From Bradyrhizobium sp. 138 (GTDB taxonomy: Bacteria; Pseudomonadota; Alphaproteobacteria; Rhizobiales; Xanthobacteraceae): 64,000 nucleotides of DNA. Positions 37,152-46,236 of this stretch are shown here, piece after piece. Position numbers and translations under genes: made by a program. A model generated the notes under the pieces. It was given only the letters and a program-made list of their open reading frames with translations, was not told the origin of the DNA and made no database searches. The stretch covers positions 62,001-126,000 of the forward strand of contig NZ_JADPKT010000020.1 in the NCBI RefSeq assembly GCF_023074075.1. The letters run 5' to 3'. Position 1 is the stretch's first letter; the number at the start of each line of letters is the position of its first letter.

Positions 37152-38648
37152 TCAGTGCGTCTCCTCGCCGCTTTTCCCGCCATGTCCGGGAACCCCGGCC
37201 TCGTCGAGTTTGCGGTAGAGGGTGGACCGGCCGATTTTGAGGCGGCGGGCCACCTCGGACATCTGGCCGCGATAATGCGAGATCGCGAATCGGATGATCT
37301 CGCTCTCCATGTCCTCGAGGGCGCGGACATCGCCGGTCGGGGTCAGCATGGCGAGAGTTCCCGCGGCGGGGAGCGGTGCGATGGGTATTTCATTACCTGA
37401 TACCACCGAAGGGGTCGCCGCCGGCTCGAGCATCAGCGGCGCGGTCGGAATCTCCGTGACGGGATGCGGCTGCGAGGCGAGCAGAGGAAAATCACTGACG
37501 CCGAGCTGGTCGCCCTCGCTCATCACCACCGCGCGGTAGACCGCGTTTTCAAGCTGGCGGATGTTGCCGGGCCAGTCGAGCTGGGCGAGATGCGCCATGG
37601 CCTCGCCACTGATGCCGGTGATCTGGCGATTCTCCTCGGCGGCAAAGCGCGCCAGGAAATGCCGGAGCAGATGCGGGATGTCCTCGCGCCGGGCCCTGAG
37701 CGAGGGGATCGTCAGCGGCAGCACGTGCAGGCGATAGAACAGGTCTTCCCGGAAATGTCCCTGTTTCACCCGCTCCAGCAGCCGGCGATTGGTCGCCGAG
37801 ACGATGCGGACGTCGACCTTGACGGGCTTGCGGCCGCCGACGGCCTCGACTGCGCCTTCCTGGAGCGCCCGCAGCAGCTTGACCTGCGCGGTCAGCGGCA
37901 GCTCGCTGACCTCGTCCAGAAACAGCGTGCCGCCATGGGCTTCGACGAACTTGCCCATGTGCCGCTCGGTGGCACCGGTGAAAGCACCCTTTTCGTGGCC
38001 GAAGAGAATGGACTCGACGAGGTTGTCGGGGATCGCGCCGCAATTGACGGCGACGAAGGGCTTTGCCTTGCGCTCGCCGCTGCCATGGATGGCGCGCGCG
38101 AACAGCTCCTTGCCGACGCCGGACTCGCCTTCGATCAGAACGGGAATCGCGGAGTTCGCCGCCTTCTGCGCGGCGCGCATCACGCCTGCCATCGCTTCGG
38201 AGCGGGTGATGATGTCGGAGAAGGTCAGCCGGCCCTCGCGGCTGTGCCGGATGCGCTGCAATTCGCCCTTGAGCGCGGAGGCGTTGAGCGCATTGCGCAA
38301 GGAAACCTGGAGGCGCTCCACGCCGACCGGCTTGACGACGAAATCGGCTGCACCGGCGCGCATCGCCGAGATCACGTTGTCGATGCCGCCATGGGCGGTC
38401 TGCACGATGACGGGGACGCTGAGGCCGGCTTCACGGATCTTCGCCAGCACACCCATACCGTCGAGGCCGGGCATCACGAGATCGAGGATGACGGCATCGA
38501 TCGGCGCTGCGTCGGGGGCGGTGAGGGCGGCGATCGCGGCGTCGCCGGAATCCACGACGACCGTCTCATAGCCGCATTTCTGCACCATGTTCTCGACCAG
38601 CCGGCGAGCTACGGCGTCGTCGTCGGCGATCAAAATACTGGCAGCCAT
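37152..38648 (-). CDS. Sigma-54-dependent response regulator (NtrC type)
   Basis: 498 residues. Receiver domain (1-120) with acidic DDD at 9-11, phosphoacceptor Asp56 in VILDLVMPG, and Lys106 in FVVKPV. The AAA+ domain (about 140-375) has GESGVGKE (Walker A), GAFTGAT (sigma-54 contact) and LFLDEVSELP (Walker B). A Fis-type helix-turn-helix is at the C-terminus (VARRLKIGRSTLYRKLDE). It activates sigma-54 promoters when phosphorylated. A Pro-rich linker of about 60 residues precedes the HTH. No histidine kinase gene is adjacent, so it is an orphan regulator in this window. Upstream lies pepF on the opposite strand, 127 bases away. Confidence 0.95.
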   Translation of the reverse strand: MAASILIADDDAVARRLVENMVQKCGYETVVVDSGDAAIAALTAPDAAPIDAVILDLVMPGLDGMGVLAKIREAGLSVPVIVQTAHGGIDNVISAMRAGAADFVVKPVGVERLQVSLRNALNASALKGELQRIRHSREGRLTFSDIITRSEAMAGVMRAAQKAANSAIPVLIEGESGVGKELFARAIHGSGERKAKPFVAVNCGAIPDNLVESILFGHEKGAFTGATERHMGKFVEAHGGTLFLDEVSELPLTAQVKLLRALQEGAVEAVGGRKPVKVDVRIVSATNRRLLERVKQGHFREDLFYRLHVLPLTIPSLRARREDIPHLLRHFLARFAAEENRQITGISGEAMAHLAQLDWPGNIRQLENAVYRAVVMSEGDQLGVSDFPLLASQPHPVTEIPTAPLMLEPAATPSVVSGNEIPIAPLPAAGTLAMLTPTGDVRALEDMESEIIRFAISHYRGQMSEVARRLKIGRSTLYRKLDEAGVPGHGGKSGEETH

Positions 38649-38775
38649 GGTGTTCCCCGCACGCTACTACTATCTGTCTCGAATCGGGGCACTCTGGCCG
38701 AAGCCGATTAACGCACTCTTAAACCTTGATGCCCCAGCCCGCCGCCGCGATTGTTGAACACAGGTTTCCCACACA

Positions 38776-40656
38776 ATGAATTCGCGCTCCAAGAACGCTC
38801 TCCGCAAGCCTGCCCTTAAAAAATCCGCCGCCAAAAAATCTGCCGCCAAGGCAAAACCCTCCGCAAAGCCTGCGAGCAAGACCGGCAAGCTTCCGGAGTG
38901 GAACCTGGCCGATCTCTATTCCGGGATCGATGCGCCGGAAGTCGCGCGCGATCTCGAAAAGATGGATGCCGACTGTGTCGCGTTCGAGACCGACTACAAG
39001 GGCAAGCTGGAGACAGGGACAGCAAACGAAGATGGCGGAAAATGGCTCGCGGAGGCCGTGCGACGCTATGAGGCGATCGATGATCTCGCCGGCCGCCTCG
39101 GCTCCTATGGCGGTCTCGTCCATGCCGGTGACAGCGTGGACCCCAAGATTTCAAAGTTTTACGGCGATGTCTCCGAGCGGCTGACGGCCGCGTCGACGCA
39201 TCTTCTGTTCTTCGCGCTCGAGCTCAATCGCGTTGATGACGATATTTTGAACCGCGCGATGCAAGCCCCCGAGCTCGCGCATTACCGTCCCTGGATCGAG
39301 GATCTGCGCAAGGAGAAGCCGTATCAACTCGACGACAAGCTCGAGCAGCTTTTCCTGGAGAAGGCGCAGACCGGCTATTCCGCCTTCAACCGGCTGTTCG
39401 ACCAGACCATCTCCAGCCTGCGCTTCAAGGTGGGGTCCAAGGAGCTGGCGATCGAGCCGACGCTCAACCTGTTGCAGGACCGCGACGGCTCAAAGCGCAA
39501 GAGCGCGGCGGAGGCGCTCGCCAAGACCTTCAAGGCCAATGAGCGCACCTTTGCGCTGATCACCAATACGCTCGCCAAGGACAAGGACATCTCCGACCGC
39601 TGGCGCGGCTTCAAGGATGTCGCGGATTCCCGGCATCTGAACAACCGCGTCGAGCGCGAGGTGGTGGATGCGCTGGTCGCTTCCGTGCGCGCCGCCTATC
39701 CAAAATTGTCGCATCGCTATTACGCGCTGAAGGCGAAGTGGTTCGGCAAGAAGCGGCTGGCCTATTGGGACCGCAACGCGCCGCTGCCCTTTGCCGCGAC
39801 CGACGTCATCGGCTGGCCCGATGCACGCAACATGGTGCTGACCGCCTATCGTGGCTTCTCGGCCGAAATGGCCGATATCGCCGAGCGATTCTTCACCGAT
39901 CGCTGGATCGACGCGCCGGTGCGGCCTGGCAAGGTACCGGGCGCGTTCTCGCATCCGACCACGCCGTCAGCGCATCCTTACGTGCTGATGAACTACCAGG
40001 GCAAGCCGCGCGACGTGATGACGCTCGCGCACGAGCTCGGCCATGGCGTGCATCAGGTGCTGGCGGCGAAGAATGGCGCGCTGATGGCGCCGACGCCGCT
40101 GACGCTGGCGGAGACCGCGAGCGTGTTCGGCGAGATGCTGACCTTCCGGCGGCTGCTGGCGCAGACCAAGAGCGCCAAGCAGCGCCAGGCGCTGCTGGCC
40201 GGCAAGGTCGAGGACATGATCAACACCGTGGTGCGGCAGATCGCGTTCTATTCGTTCGAGCGCGCCGTCCATACCGAGCGCAAGAACGGCGAGCTCACCG
40301 CGACGCGGCTCGGCGAGATCTGGCTGTCGGTGCAGGGCGAGAGCCTGGGGCCCGCGATCGAGATCAAGGCGGGCTACGAGAATTACTGGATGTATATCCC
40401 GCACTTCATCCACTCGCCGTTCTACGTCTACGCCTACGCCTTCGGCGACTGCCTCGTGAACTCGCTCTATGCGGTCTACGAGAACGCGGCCGAGGGTTTT
40501 GCCGAGCGCTATCTCGACATGCTCGCGGCCGGCGGCACCAAGCACTATTCCGAGCTGCTGCGGCCGTTTGGATTGGATGCCAAGGATCCTAAATTCTGGG
40601 ACGGCGGTCTCTCGGTCATTGCCGGGATGATCGATGAGCTGGAGGCGATGGGCTGA
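38776..40656 (+). CDS. pepF: Oligoendopeptidase F (M3 family)
   Basis: Zinc peptidase that cuts short peptides in the cytoplasm. 626 residues. The N-terminus is Lys/Ala-rich low complexity (about 1-37) before the family core starts at PEWNLADLYSGID. The zinc motif HELGHGVHQ lies at about 419-427, and the third ligand lies in LAETASVFGEML. The helical M3 fold is supported by AFNRLFDQTISSLRF and YENYWMYIPHFIHSPFYVYA. The basic N-terminal extension is unusual for a cytoplasmic enzyme and could shorten if translation starts downstream, but no better start is seen. Confidence 0.95.
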   Translation: MNSRSKNALRKPALKKSAAKKSAAKAKPSAKPASKTGKLPEWNLADLYSGIDAPEVARDLEKMDADCVAFETDYKGKLETGTANEDGGKWLAEAVRRYEAIDDLAGRLGSYGGLVHAGDSVDPKISKFYGDVSERLTAASTHLLFFALELNRVDDDILNRAMQAPELAHYRPWIEDLRKEKPYQLDDKLEQLFLEKAQTGYSAFNRLFDQTISSLRFKVGSKELAIEPTLNLLQDRDGSKRKSAAEALAKTFKANERTFALITNTLAKDKDISDRWRGFKDVADSRHLNNRVEREVVDALVASVRAAYPKLSHRYYALKAKWFGKKRLAYWDRNAPLPFAATDVIGWPDARNMVLTAYRGFSAEMADIAERFFTDRWIDAPVRPGKVPGAFSHPTTPSAHPYVLMNYQGKPRDVMTLAHELGHGVHQVLAAKNGALMAPTPLTLAETASVFGEMLTFRRLLAQTKSAKQRQALLAGKVEDMINTVVRQIAFYSFERAVHTERKNGELTATRLGEIWLSVQGESLGPAIEIKAGYENYWMYIPHFIHSPFYVYAYAFGDCLVNSLYAVYENAAEGFAERYLDMLAAGGTKHYSELLRPFGLDAKDPKFWDGGLSVIAGMIDELEAMG

Positions 40657-40665
40657 GGCGGCGCT

Positions 40666-41448
40666 TTAGCCGGTCGCGTTGGGGCCGCGGCCGAGGCTGT
40701 TCTGCCCGGCCGCAGGTTCATTCACGTCGACGAAGCCGAGCATCGCACCGAACCGGTTGGTCGCCGGCGTGTCGAAGCCGACCGCACCCTCGAAGCTTGC
40801 CGGATTGCGGAAGGTGCCGAACAGCATGTCCCAGATCGGCAGATCGCCATAGTTGAAGGCGTGCACATCGCGCTGGTGATGGATGCAATGTGCCTCCGGC
40901 CGCTGGATGATGAAGCCGAGCCATTGCGGCGTGCGCACGTTCATATGCTGGAAATAGCCGTAGAAGGCGGCGATGTAGCCGGTCGCAGCGGCTGCGACCG
41001 GATCGAGCCCGAGCACCAGCGTCGTCACCACGGAGGCGATCGCAAAGAATGCGAGTGTCTCCAGCGGATGGAACAGCGCTGCGCCCGACATGTCCATGCG
41101 TTGCGGGCTGTGATGAATCTGATGGAATAGTCGCCACATCAGCGGAAATGTGTGCGCGCTGCGGTGCCAGCCGTAATTGACCAGCGACAGCACGACATAG
41201 CCGAGCATCGCACCGCCGGCGACGCCGAGGCCGGTGAGGTCCATCAGCCTGTGCCGCTCCAGCCATGTTTCCGGCATCAGCAACGGGGTCAGCGTCGCCA
41301 GCAGGCCCTGAACCGTGAGGAAGCAGAAACCTCTGAGCCGCCAATAAGGAATGTCCGGGAACTGCCGCGCCGGGATCAGGCGCTCGATGGCCAGCATCGC
41401 GAGATAGGTGAGGGGCACCAAAAGACCGAACACATCGATCGCAGACAT
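40666..41448 (-). CDS. Sterol desaturase / fatty acid hydroxylase family protein
   Basis: 260 residues from the ATG at 41448. Membrane di-iron enzyme with histidine boxes HRSAH (about 113), HQIHHS (about 129) and the HCIHHQRD set (about 199), and four or five membrane segments. Members act on sterols, carotenoids, ether lipids or fatty acids; the substrate here is unknown. The gene is divergent from a TetR regulator with 86 bases between, containing a paired operator, so it is very probably repressed by that regulator. The stop faces pepF's stop nine bases away. Confidence 0.88.
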   Translation of the reverse strand: MSAIDVFGLLVPLTYLAMLAIERLIPARQFPDIPYWRLRGFCFLTVQGLLATLTPLLMPETWLERHRLMDLTGLGVAGGAMLGYVVLSLVNYGWHRSAHTFPLMWRLFHQIHHSPQRMDMSGAALFHPLETLAFFAIASVVTTLVLGLDPVAAAATGYIAAFYGYFQHMNVRTPQWLGFIIQRPEAHCIHHQRDVHAFNYGDLPIWDMLFGTFRNPASFEGAVGFDTPATNRFGAMLGFVDVNEPAAGQNSLGRGPNATG

Positions 41449-41462
41449 CGTTTCGGCTCCAG

Positions 41463-41508
41463 CCTTACGGTGTAAGTCGATTCCACAATAGCGCCTTGCG
41501 GTGTAAGG
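41463..41508. promoter_or_regulatory. Paired operator in the desaturase-tetR divergent promoter
   Basis: Two direct copies of a short palindrome: CCTTACGGTGTAAG (41463-41476) and CCTTGCGGTGTAAGG (41494-41508). Each has CTTrC / GTAAG arms around GGT. The centres are 31 bases apart, about three helical turns, and lie between the divergent starts at 41448 and 41535. This is the expected layout for a TetR-type repressor acting on both genes. Confidence 0.75.
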
Positions 41509-41534
41509 TTGCAAGTGGTTTCGATTCGGATGTC

Positions 41535-42221
41535 ATGACCAGAAAAGCCAGAGCGGGCCGGAAAGCCTCGTCTGCCCCGCGCAAGCGCCGGGCGGTGCGC
41601 GAAGGGGGGCTGTCCCGCGAGCGGATTGCGGCCGTCGCCATGGCGCTGGTCGATCGCGATGGACTGGTCAAATTCTCGACGCGCCGGCTCGGCGAGGAAC
41701 TCGGCTGCGAGGCCATGAGCATCTATCATCACTTCCCGAGCAAGGCGCATTTGATGGATGCGCTAGTCGACCTGATGCTTGCGGAGGCGCAGGTCGTGAT
41801 GGAGCCGCAATGGGACTGGCGCGAGCGCCTGCGCCGATCCGCCCACGGCTTCCGCGCCATGGCGCGGAAGCACCCGGCATTCTTCCCGTTCTTCGCGGTG
41901 CACCGGCTCAACACGCTTGCCGGCGTTGCCTATATCGACGGCATCATCGGCATTCTGCGCGAGGCCGGTTTTTCCGATCGCGAGGCGGCGATCTATTTTC
42001 GCGTGCTCGGCTATTACCTGACGGGAGCGGCGCTGGACGAGACCGCGGGCTACGCGCAAGGCCCGTCGTCGCCCGAGCCAGTCTCGAACGAGACCATCCT
42101 CGCCAGTTTCAAGCATCTTGCCGCCGCTGCACCCTACTTCCAGCCGGCGCATTTCGGGGCGACGTTCGAGACCGGACTTGAAATCCTGCTCGATGGGATT
42201 GCGCGCGTCCGCGGGGCATAA
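41535..42221 (+). CDS. TetR family regulator of the desaturase-like gene
   Basis: 228 residues from the ATG at 41535. A basic N-terminus (TRKARAGRKASSAPRKRR) precedes the helix-turn-helix (about 28-70) with LSRERIAAVAMALVDRDG and LGCEAMSIYHHFPSKAHLMD. The C-terminal region is like the TetR_C family (about 90-220), with FRAMARKHPAFFPFFAVHRL. It is transcribed away from the sterol-desaturase-like gene, and paired palindromes sit between. Likely autoregulated repressor; the ligand is unknown but may be a lipid-like substrate of the neighbour enzyme. Confidence 0.92.
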   Translation: MTRKARAGRKASSAPRKRRAVREGGLSRERIAAVAMALVDRDGLVKFSTRRLGEELGCEAMSIYHHFPSKAHLMDALVDLMLAEAQVVMEPQWDWRERLRRSAHGFRAMARKHPAFFPFFAVHRLNTLAGVAYIDGIIGILREAGFSDREAAIYFRVLGYYLTGAALDETAGYAQGPSSPEPVSNETILASFKHLAAAAPYFQPAHFGATFETGLEILLDGIARVRGA

Positions 42222-42262
42222 GGCGGGGTGTAAAACATTTGTTGAACGGGCATTGGGATGGT

Positions 42263-42280
42263 GTTATACATATGTATAAC
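42263..42280. promoter_or_regulatory. Perfect 18-bp palindrome ahead of the antitoxin gene
   Basis: GTTATACATATGTATAAC is identical to its reverse complement and lies 21 bases before the GTG start of the AbrB-type antitoxin. It is AT-rich within a GC-rich region and probably overlaps the promoter. The likely ligand is the antitoxin or the toxin-antitoxin complex, giving autorepression. Confidence 0.8.
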
Positions 42281-42301
42281 GTCTCAGCGTGTGGTGAAGC
42301 C

Positions 42302-42526
42302 GTGAAAATCGAGATCAAGAAGATCGGCAATTCGGATGGGCTGTTGCTGCCGCGCGAGCTGATGCAGCGGCTCGATCTCAAGCGCGGGCAGCAATTGCAT
42401 ATCGTCGAACTGCCCGGCGGTGGTTTCCAGCTGCTGCCCTATGATCCGGATTTCGAGCGGACGATGGAGATCGCCGACGAGATCATGGACAAGTATCGCG
42501 ACACGCTCGCCGCACTCGCGAAATAG
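42302..42526 (+). CDS. AbrB/MazE-type antitoxin
   Basis: 74 residues from GTG at 42302; an earlier ATG (42272) lies inside the palindrome and is unlikely to be used. The N-terminal swapped-hairpin DNA-binding domain reads KIEIKKIGNSDGLLLPRELM then LDLKRGQQLHIVELPGGGF, typical of AbrB/SpoVT/MazE/PhlB-type antitoxins. The acidic C-terminal helix (YDPDFERTMEIADEIMDKYR) would neutralise the toxin. It precedes a Doc-type toxin by 12 bases. Antitoxin pairing of AbrB-type domains with Doc is a known combination. Confidence 0.88.
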   Translation: MKIEIKKIGNSDGLLLPRELMQRLDLKRGQQLHIVELPGGGFQLLPYDPDFERTMEIADEIMDKYRDTLAALAK

Positions 42527-42538
42527 TGGCGTCACGCG

Positions 42539-42934
42539 GTGAGCGAGCCTCGAGAGCCGCTATGGATCACCTACGAGCAGGCTGTCGCGATTCATAGCCG
42601 GCAGCTTCGCCGCTTTGGTGGCGCGCCGGGGCTGCGCGATGAAGGCATGCTGCGATCTGCGCTGGAGCGCCCGATCAATAAATGGCGCTACGAGCAGGCT
42701 TCGATGGATGAACTCGCCGCGGCCTACGCCTTCGGTCTCGCGAAGAACCACGCATTCGTCGATGGTAACAAGCGCATCGCCTTCATGGCGCTGATGGTCT
42801 TTTTGCACAAGAACGGCGTCGCCTTTAGTCCCGATCCTGCGGAAGCGACGACCATCATTCTCTCCCTTGCCGCGGGCGAAGTCAGCGAGCAGAGCCTTAC
42901 GCGCTGGATCCAGGACAATCGGAATTCCAAATGA
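42539..42934 (+). CDS. doc: Doc-type toxin (Fic fold)
   Basis: 131 residues from GTG at 42539. The Fic-like motif is HAFVDGNKRIAF (about 79-90). The Lys after Asn replaces the Gly of AMP-transferring Fic proteins, as in phage P1 Doc, which phosphorylates EF-Tu and halts translation. YEQAVAIHSRQLRRFGGAPG and LRSALERP also match the Doc family. It lies 12 bases after its antitoxin gene with which it forms an operon. The motif is intact, so the toxin may be active. Confidence 0.9.
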   Translation: MSEPREPLWITYEQAVAIHSRQLRRFGGAPGLRDEGMLRSALERPINKWRYEQASMDELAAAYAFGLAKNHAFVDGNKRIAFMALMVFLHKNGVAFSPDPAEATTIILSLAAGEVSEQSLTRWIQDNRNSK

Positions 42935-43031
42935 CCCGATTTGCGGGAAAACCCCGCCTCCGTGCCGTTGCCCTGCCCGAAAGTTTGCGGTATCCCAGCC
43001 CAAGAATTCGACTTTCGACTGGGGACATTCC

Positions 43032-43184
43032 ATGGCTGATCATAGCGAAGTGGCGTACAGCACCGCCGACGGCAACGACTACGTTGCGCACGAGCAGACC
43101 TACGAGGGCTTCATCAAGCTGGTGAAGTACGGCACGGCCTCGGTCGCGCTCATCGTGATTCTGATGGCGATCTTCCTGACTTGA
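43032..43184 (+). CDS. aa3-type cytochrome c oxidase subunit IV
   Basis: 50 residues from the ATG at 43032 (MADHSEVAYSTADGNDYVAH). A hydrophilic N-terminus with EQTYEGFIKLVKYGTASV leads into a single membrane segment (about 29-49, ALIVILMAIFL). It matches the small bacterial COX4-type (COX4_pro_2) subunit known from Rhodobacter and Paracoccus aa3 oxidase, which binds the core complex. The other oxidase genes are not in the window; in alphaproteobacteria this gene is often remote. Too short to be found by many callers. Confidence 0.9.
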   Translation: MADHSEVAYSTADGNDYVAHEQTYEGFIKLVKYGTASVALIVILMAIFLT

Positions 43185-43322
43185 TCTATCCGGCTGCTGC
43201 ACACGCCAGCGGCAGCAACTGCCCAGAATATTTGCATCAAAGCCGGTACTAAAACCGGTATCGAACGCCGCGGGAAGTAACGCTTAAGTTTGCGCGCGCT
43301 GTCCCGCGCCGCCGGAGGGCCT

Positions 43323-44450
43323 ATGAAGATCGCCGTTGCCAAGGAAATCGATCCGTCGGAGCCGCGGGTCGCCGCTTCGCCCGATACGGTGAAGAAGTTT
43401 AAGGCGTTGGGCGCCGAGATCGCCGTCGAGCCGGGCGCCGGCCTCAAGTCGGGCCTGCCGGATTCCGAATTCACCGCCGTGGGCGCCACCGTCAGCGCAG
43501 ACGCGCTGAACGACGCCGACATCATCATCAAGGTGAAGCGCCCCGAGGCGTCCGAGCTGTCGCAATACAAGCGCGGTGCGCTCGTCATCGCCATCATGGA
43601 TCCCTATGGCAACGAGGCCGCGCTGAAGACGATCGCCGATGCCGGTGTCTCCGCCTTCGCGATGGAGCTGATGCCGCGCATCACACGCGCGCAGGTGATG
43701 GACGTGCTGTCCTCGCAGGCCAACCTTGCCGGCTACCGTGCCGTGATCGAGGGCGCCGAGGCCTTCGGCCGCGCCTTTCCGATGATGATGACGGCGGCCG
43801 GCACCGTGCCTGCCGCAAAAGTGTTCGTGATGGGCGTCGGCGTCGCCGGCCTGCAGGCGATCGCGACCGCGCGCCGCCTAGGGGCCGTCGTGACCGCGAC
43901 CGACGTGCGGCCCGCGACGAAAGAGCAGGTGGAATCGCTCGGCGCAAAATTCCTCGCCGTCGAGGACGAAGAGTTCAAGAACGCGCAGACCGCCGGCGGC
44001 TACGCCAAGGAGATGTCCAAGGAATACCAGGCCAAGCAGGCCGCGCTCACCGCCGAGCACATCAAGAAGCAGGACATCGTGATCACGACCGCGCTGATTC
44101 CGGGCCGGCCGGCGCCGAAGCTGGTCAGTGCCGAGATGGTCAAGTCGATGAAGCCGGGCTCGGTGCTGGTCGACCTCGCCGTCGAGCGCGGCGGCAATGT
44201 CGAAGGTGCGAAGCCGGGTGAGGTCGTCGACCTCGATGGCATCAAGATCGTCGGCTACACCAACGTCGCCGGCCGCGTTGCGGCCTCGGCCTCCAGCCTC
44301 TACGCGCGCAATTTGTTCTCCTTCATCGAGACCATGGTCGACAAGAAAGAGAAGAAGCTCGCCGTGAACTGGGACGACGAGCTCGTCAAGGCCACCGCGC
44401 TCACCAAGGACGGCGCCGTGATCCACCCGAACTTCCAGCCGAAGGTTTAA
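43323..44450 (+). CDS. pntAA: NAD(P) transhydrogenase subunit alpha part 1
   Basis: Soluble NAD(H)-binding domain I of the proton-translocating transhydrogenase. 375 residues from the ATG at 43323 ([20 protein letters not shown]). RADGAP-like and Rossmann features include [20 protein letters not shown] (about 160-180) and [19 protein letters not shown]. The C-terminal [14 protein letters not shown] is typical. It starts a three-gene pnt operon in which alpha is split into PntAA and PntAB as in Rhodospirillum and other alphaproteobacteria. The enzyme makes NADPH from NADH using the proton motive force. Confidence 0.97.
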   Translation: MKIAVAKEIDPSEPRVAASPDTVKKFKALGAEIAVEPGAGLKSGLPDSEFTAVGATVSADALNDADIIIKVKRPEASELSQYKRGALVIAIMDPYGNEAALKTIADAGVSAFAMELMPRITRAQVMDVLSSQANLAGYRAVIEGAEAFGRAFPMMMTAAGTVPAAKVFVMGVGVAGLQAIATARRLGAVVTATDVRPATKEQVESLGAKFLAVEDEEFKNAQTAGGYAKEMSKEYQAKQAALTAEHIKKQDIVITTALIPGRPAPKLVSAEMVKSMKPGSVLVDLAVERGGNVEGAKPGEVVDLDGIKIVGYTNVAGRVAASASSLYARNLFSFIETMVDKKEKKLAVNWDDELVKATALTKDGAVIHPNFQPKV

Positions 44451-44461
44451 GGAGAGCCGCC

Positions 44462-44779
44462 ATGGAGCATGCAGCACAGCTCGTCGACCCCTTCATCTTC
44501 CGGCTGTCGATTTTCGTCCTCGCCGTTTTCGTCGGCTATTTCGTGGTGTGGTCGGTGACGCCGGCCCTGCACACGCCGCTGATGAGCGTGACCAACGCGA
44601 TCTCCTCGGTGATCGTGGTCGGCGCGCTGCTCGCGGTCGGCGTCGGCATGGTTTCGAGCGGCTCGGGTTGGGCGCGGGGCTTCGGCTTCGTCGCGCTCAT
44701 CTTCGCCTGCGTAAACATCTTTGGCGGCTTCCTTGTCACCCAGCGCATGCTGGCGATGTACAAGAAGAAGTCGAAGTAA
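44462..44779 (+). CDS. pntAB: NAD(P) transhydrogenase subunit alpha part 2
   Basis: 105 residues, the membrane part of the split alpha subunit. Three membrane segments at about 12-32, 45-70 and 75-95, with [20 protein letters not shown] and [18 protein letters not shown], the canonical dII motifs. The C-terminus is basic (YKKKSK). It lies 11 bases after pntAA and 39 before pntB, so it is cotranscribed. Together with PntB it forms the proton channel. Confidence 0.96.
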   Translation: MEHAAQLVDPFIFRLSIFVLAVFVGYFVVWSVTPALHTPLMSVTNAISSVIVVGALLAVGVGMVSSGSGWARGFGFVALIFACVNIFGGFLVTQRMLAMYKKKSK

Positions 44780-44818
44780 GCGGCCACCTCGGGCTGAAGG
44801 GATCAATGGGGACCTGAG

Positions 44819-46216
44819 ATGAGCGCCAATCTCTCTGCATTCTTGTATCTCGTGGCGGGGGTGCTGTTCATCCTGTCGCTGCGCGGGCTGTCGAGCCCGG
44901 CATCGTCACGCCAGGGCAATCTGTTCGGCATGATCGGTATGGCGATCGCGGTCGCCACCACCCTTGCGAGCCATCCGCCGGCCGATGGCCTAGCCTGGGT
45001 GTTGGTCATCCTCGCGGTCGCGATCGGCGGCGGCGTCGGCGCGGTGATCGCCCGCCGCGTGCCGATGACCTCGATGCCGGAACTGGTCGCCGCCTTCCAC
45101 TCGCTGGTCGGCATGGCCGCGGTGCTGGTCGCCGCCGGCGCGTTCTACGCGCCCGAGGCCTTCGACATCGGCACTCCCGGCAACATCCATACGCAGAGCC
45201 TGGTCGAGATGTCGCTCGGCGTCGCCATCGGCGCGCTGACCTTCACCGGCTCGGTGATCGCGTTCCTGAAGCTGTCCGCGCGGATGAGCGGCGCGCCGAT
45301 CATCCTGCCCGCCCGCCACATCATCAACATCGCGCTCGCATTGGCGCTGGTGTTCTTCGTCGTCCGCCTCGTCCTCACCGGCGGCGCGTTCGACTTCTGG
45401 ATGATCACCATCCTGGCGCTGGCGCTCGGCGTGCTCATGATCATCCCGATCGGCGGCGCCGACATGCCGGTCGTGATCTCGATGCTGAACTCCTACTCCG
45501 GCTGGGCCGCCGCTGGCATCGGCTTCACGCTCGGCAATTCCGCGCTGATCATCACCGGCGCGCTGGTAGGTTCTTCGGGTGCGATCCTGTCCTACATCAT
45601 GTGCCACGCGATGAACCGCTCCTTCATCTCGGTCATCCTCGGCGGCTTCGGCGGTGAGACCGCCGCTGCCGGCGGTGGTACGGGCGAGCAGAAGCCGGCC
45701 AAGCTCGGCTCGGCGGATGATGCGGCCTTCATCATGAAGAATGCGCAGAAGGTCATCATCGTGCCCGGCTACGGCATGGCGGTGGCGCAGGCCCAGCACG
45801 CGCTGCGCGAGATGGGCGACATTCTCAAGAAGGAAGGCGTCGAGGTGAAATACGCCATTCACCCGGTCGCCGGCCGCATGCCCGGCCACATGAACGTGCT
45901 CCTCGCCGAAGCCAACGTGCCCTATGACGAGGTGTTCGAGCTCGAGGACATCAACTCCGAATTCGCGCAGGCCGACATCGCCTTCGTGATCGGCGCCAAC
46001 GACGTCACCAATCCGGCGGCCGAAGAGGACAAGACCTCGCCGATCTACGGAATGCCCGTGCTTCAGGTCTGGAAGGCCGGCACGGTGATGTTCATCAAGC
46101 GCTCGCTGGCCTCCGGCTATGCCGGCATCGACAATCCGCTGTTCTATCGCGACAACACCATGATGCTGCTCGGCGACGCCAAGAAGGTCACCGAGAACAT
46201 CGTCAAGGCGATGTAG
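44819..46216 (+). CDS. pntB: NAD(P) transhydrogenase subunit beta
   Basis: 465 residues: about eight or nine membrane segments (about 5-265), then the NADP(H)-binding domain III (about 285-465) with VIIVPGYGMAVAQAQHALRE and HPVAGRMPGHMNVLLAEANV, the GANDVTNPAA motif and KRSLASGYAGIDNPLFY. The ATG at 44819 follows GGGGACCTGAG. Third gene of the pnt operon. Together with PntAA and PntAB it couples hydride transfer from NADH to NADP+ to inward proton movement. Confidence 0.97.
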   Translation: MSANLSAFLYLVAGVLFILSLRGLSSPASSRQGNLFGMIGMAIAVATTLASHPPADGLAWVLVILAVAIGGGVGAVIARRVPMTSMPELVAAFHSLVGMAAVLVAAGAFYAPEAFDIGTPGNIHTQSLVEMSLGVAIGALTFTGSVIAFLKLSARMSGAPIILPARHIINIALALALVFFVVRLVLTGGAFDFWMITILALALGVLMIIPIGGADMPVVISMLNSYSGWAAAGIGFTLGNSALIITGALVGSSGAILSYIMCHAMNRSFISVILGGFGGETAAAGGGTGEQKPAKLGSADDAAFIMKNAQKVIIVPGYGMAVAQAQHALREMGDILKKEGVEVKYAIHPVAGRMPGHMNVLLAEANVPYDEVFELEDINSEFAQADIAFVIGANDVTNPAAEEDKTSPIYGMPVLQVWKAGTVMFIKRSLASGYAGIDNPLFYRDNTMMLLGDAKKVTENIVKAM

Positions 46217-46236
46217 CCGCGCGAAGGAAACGGACC

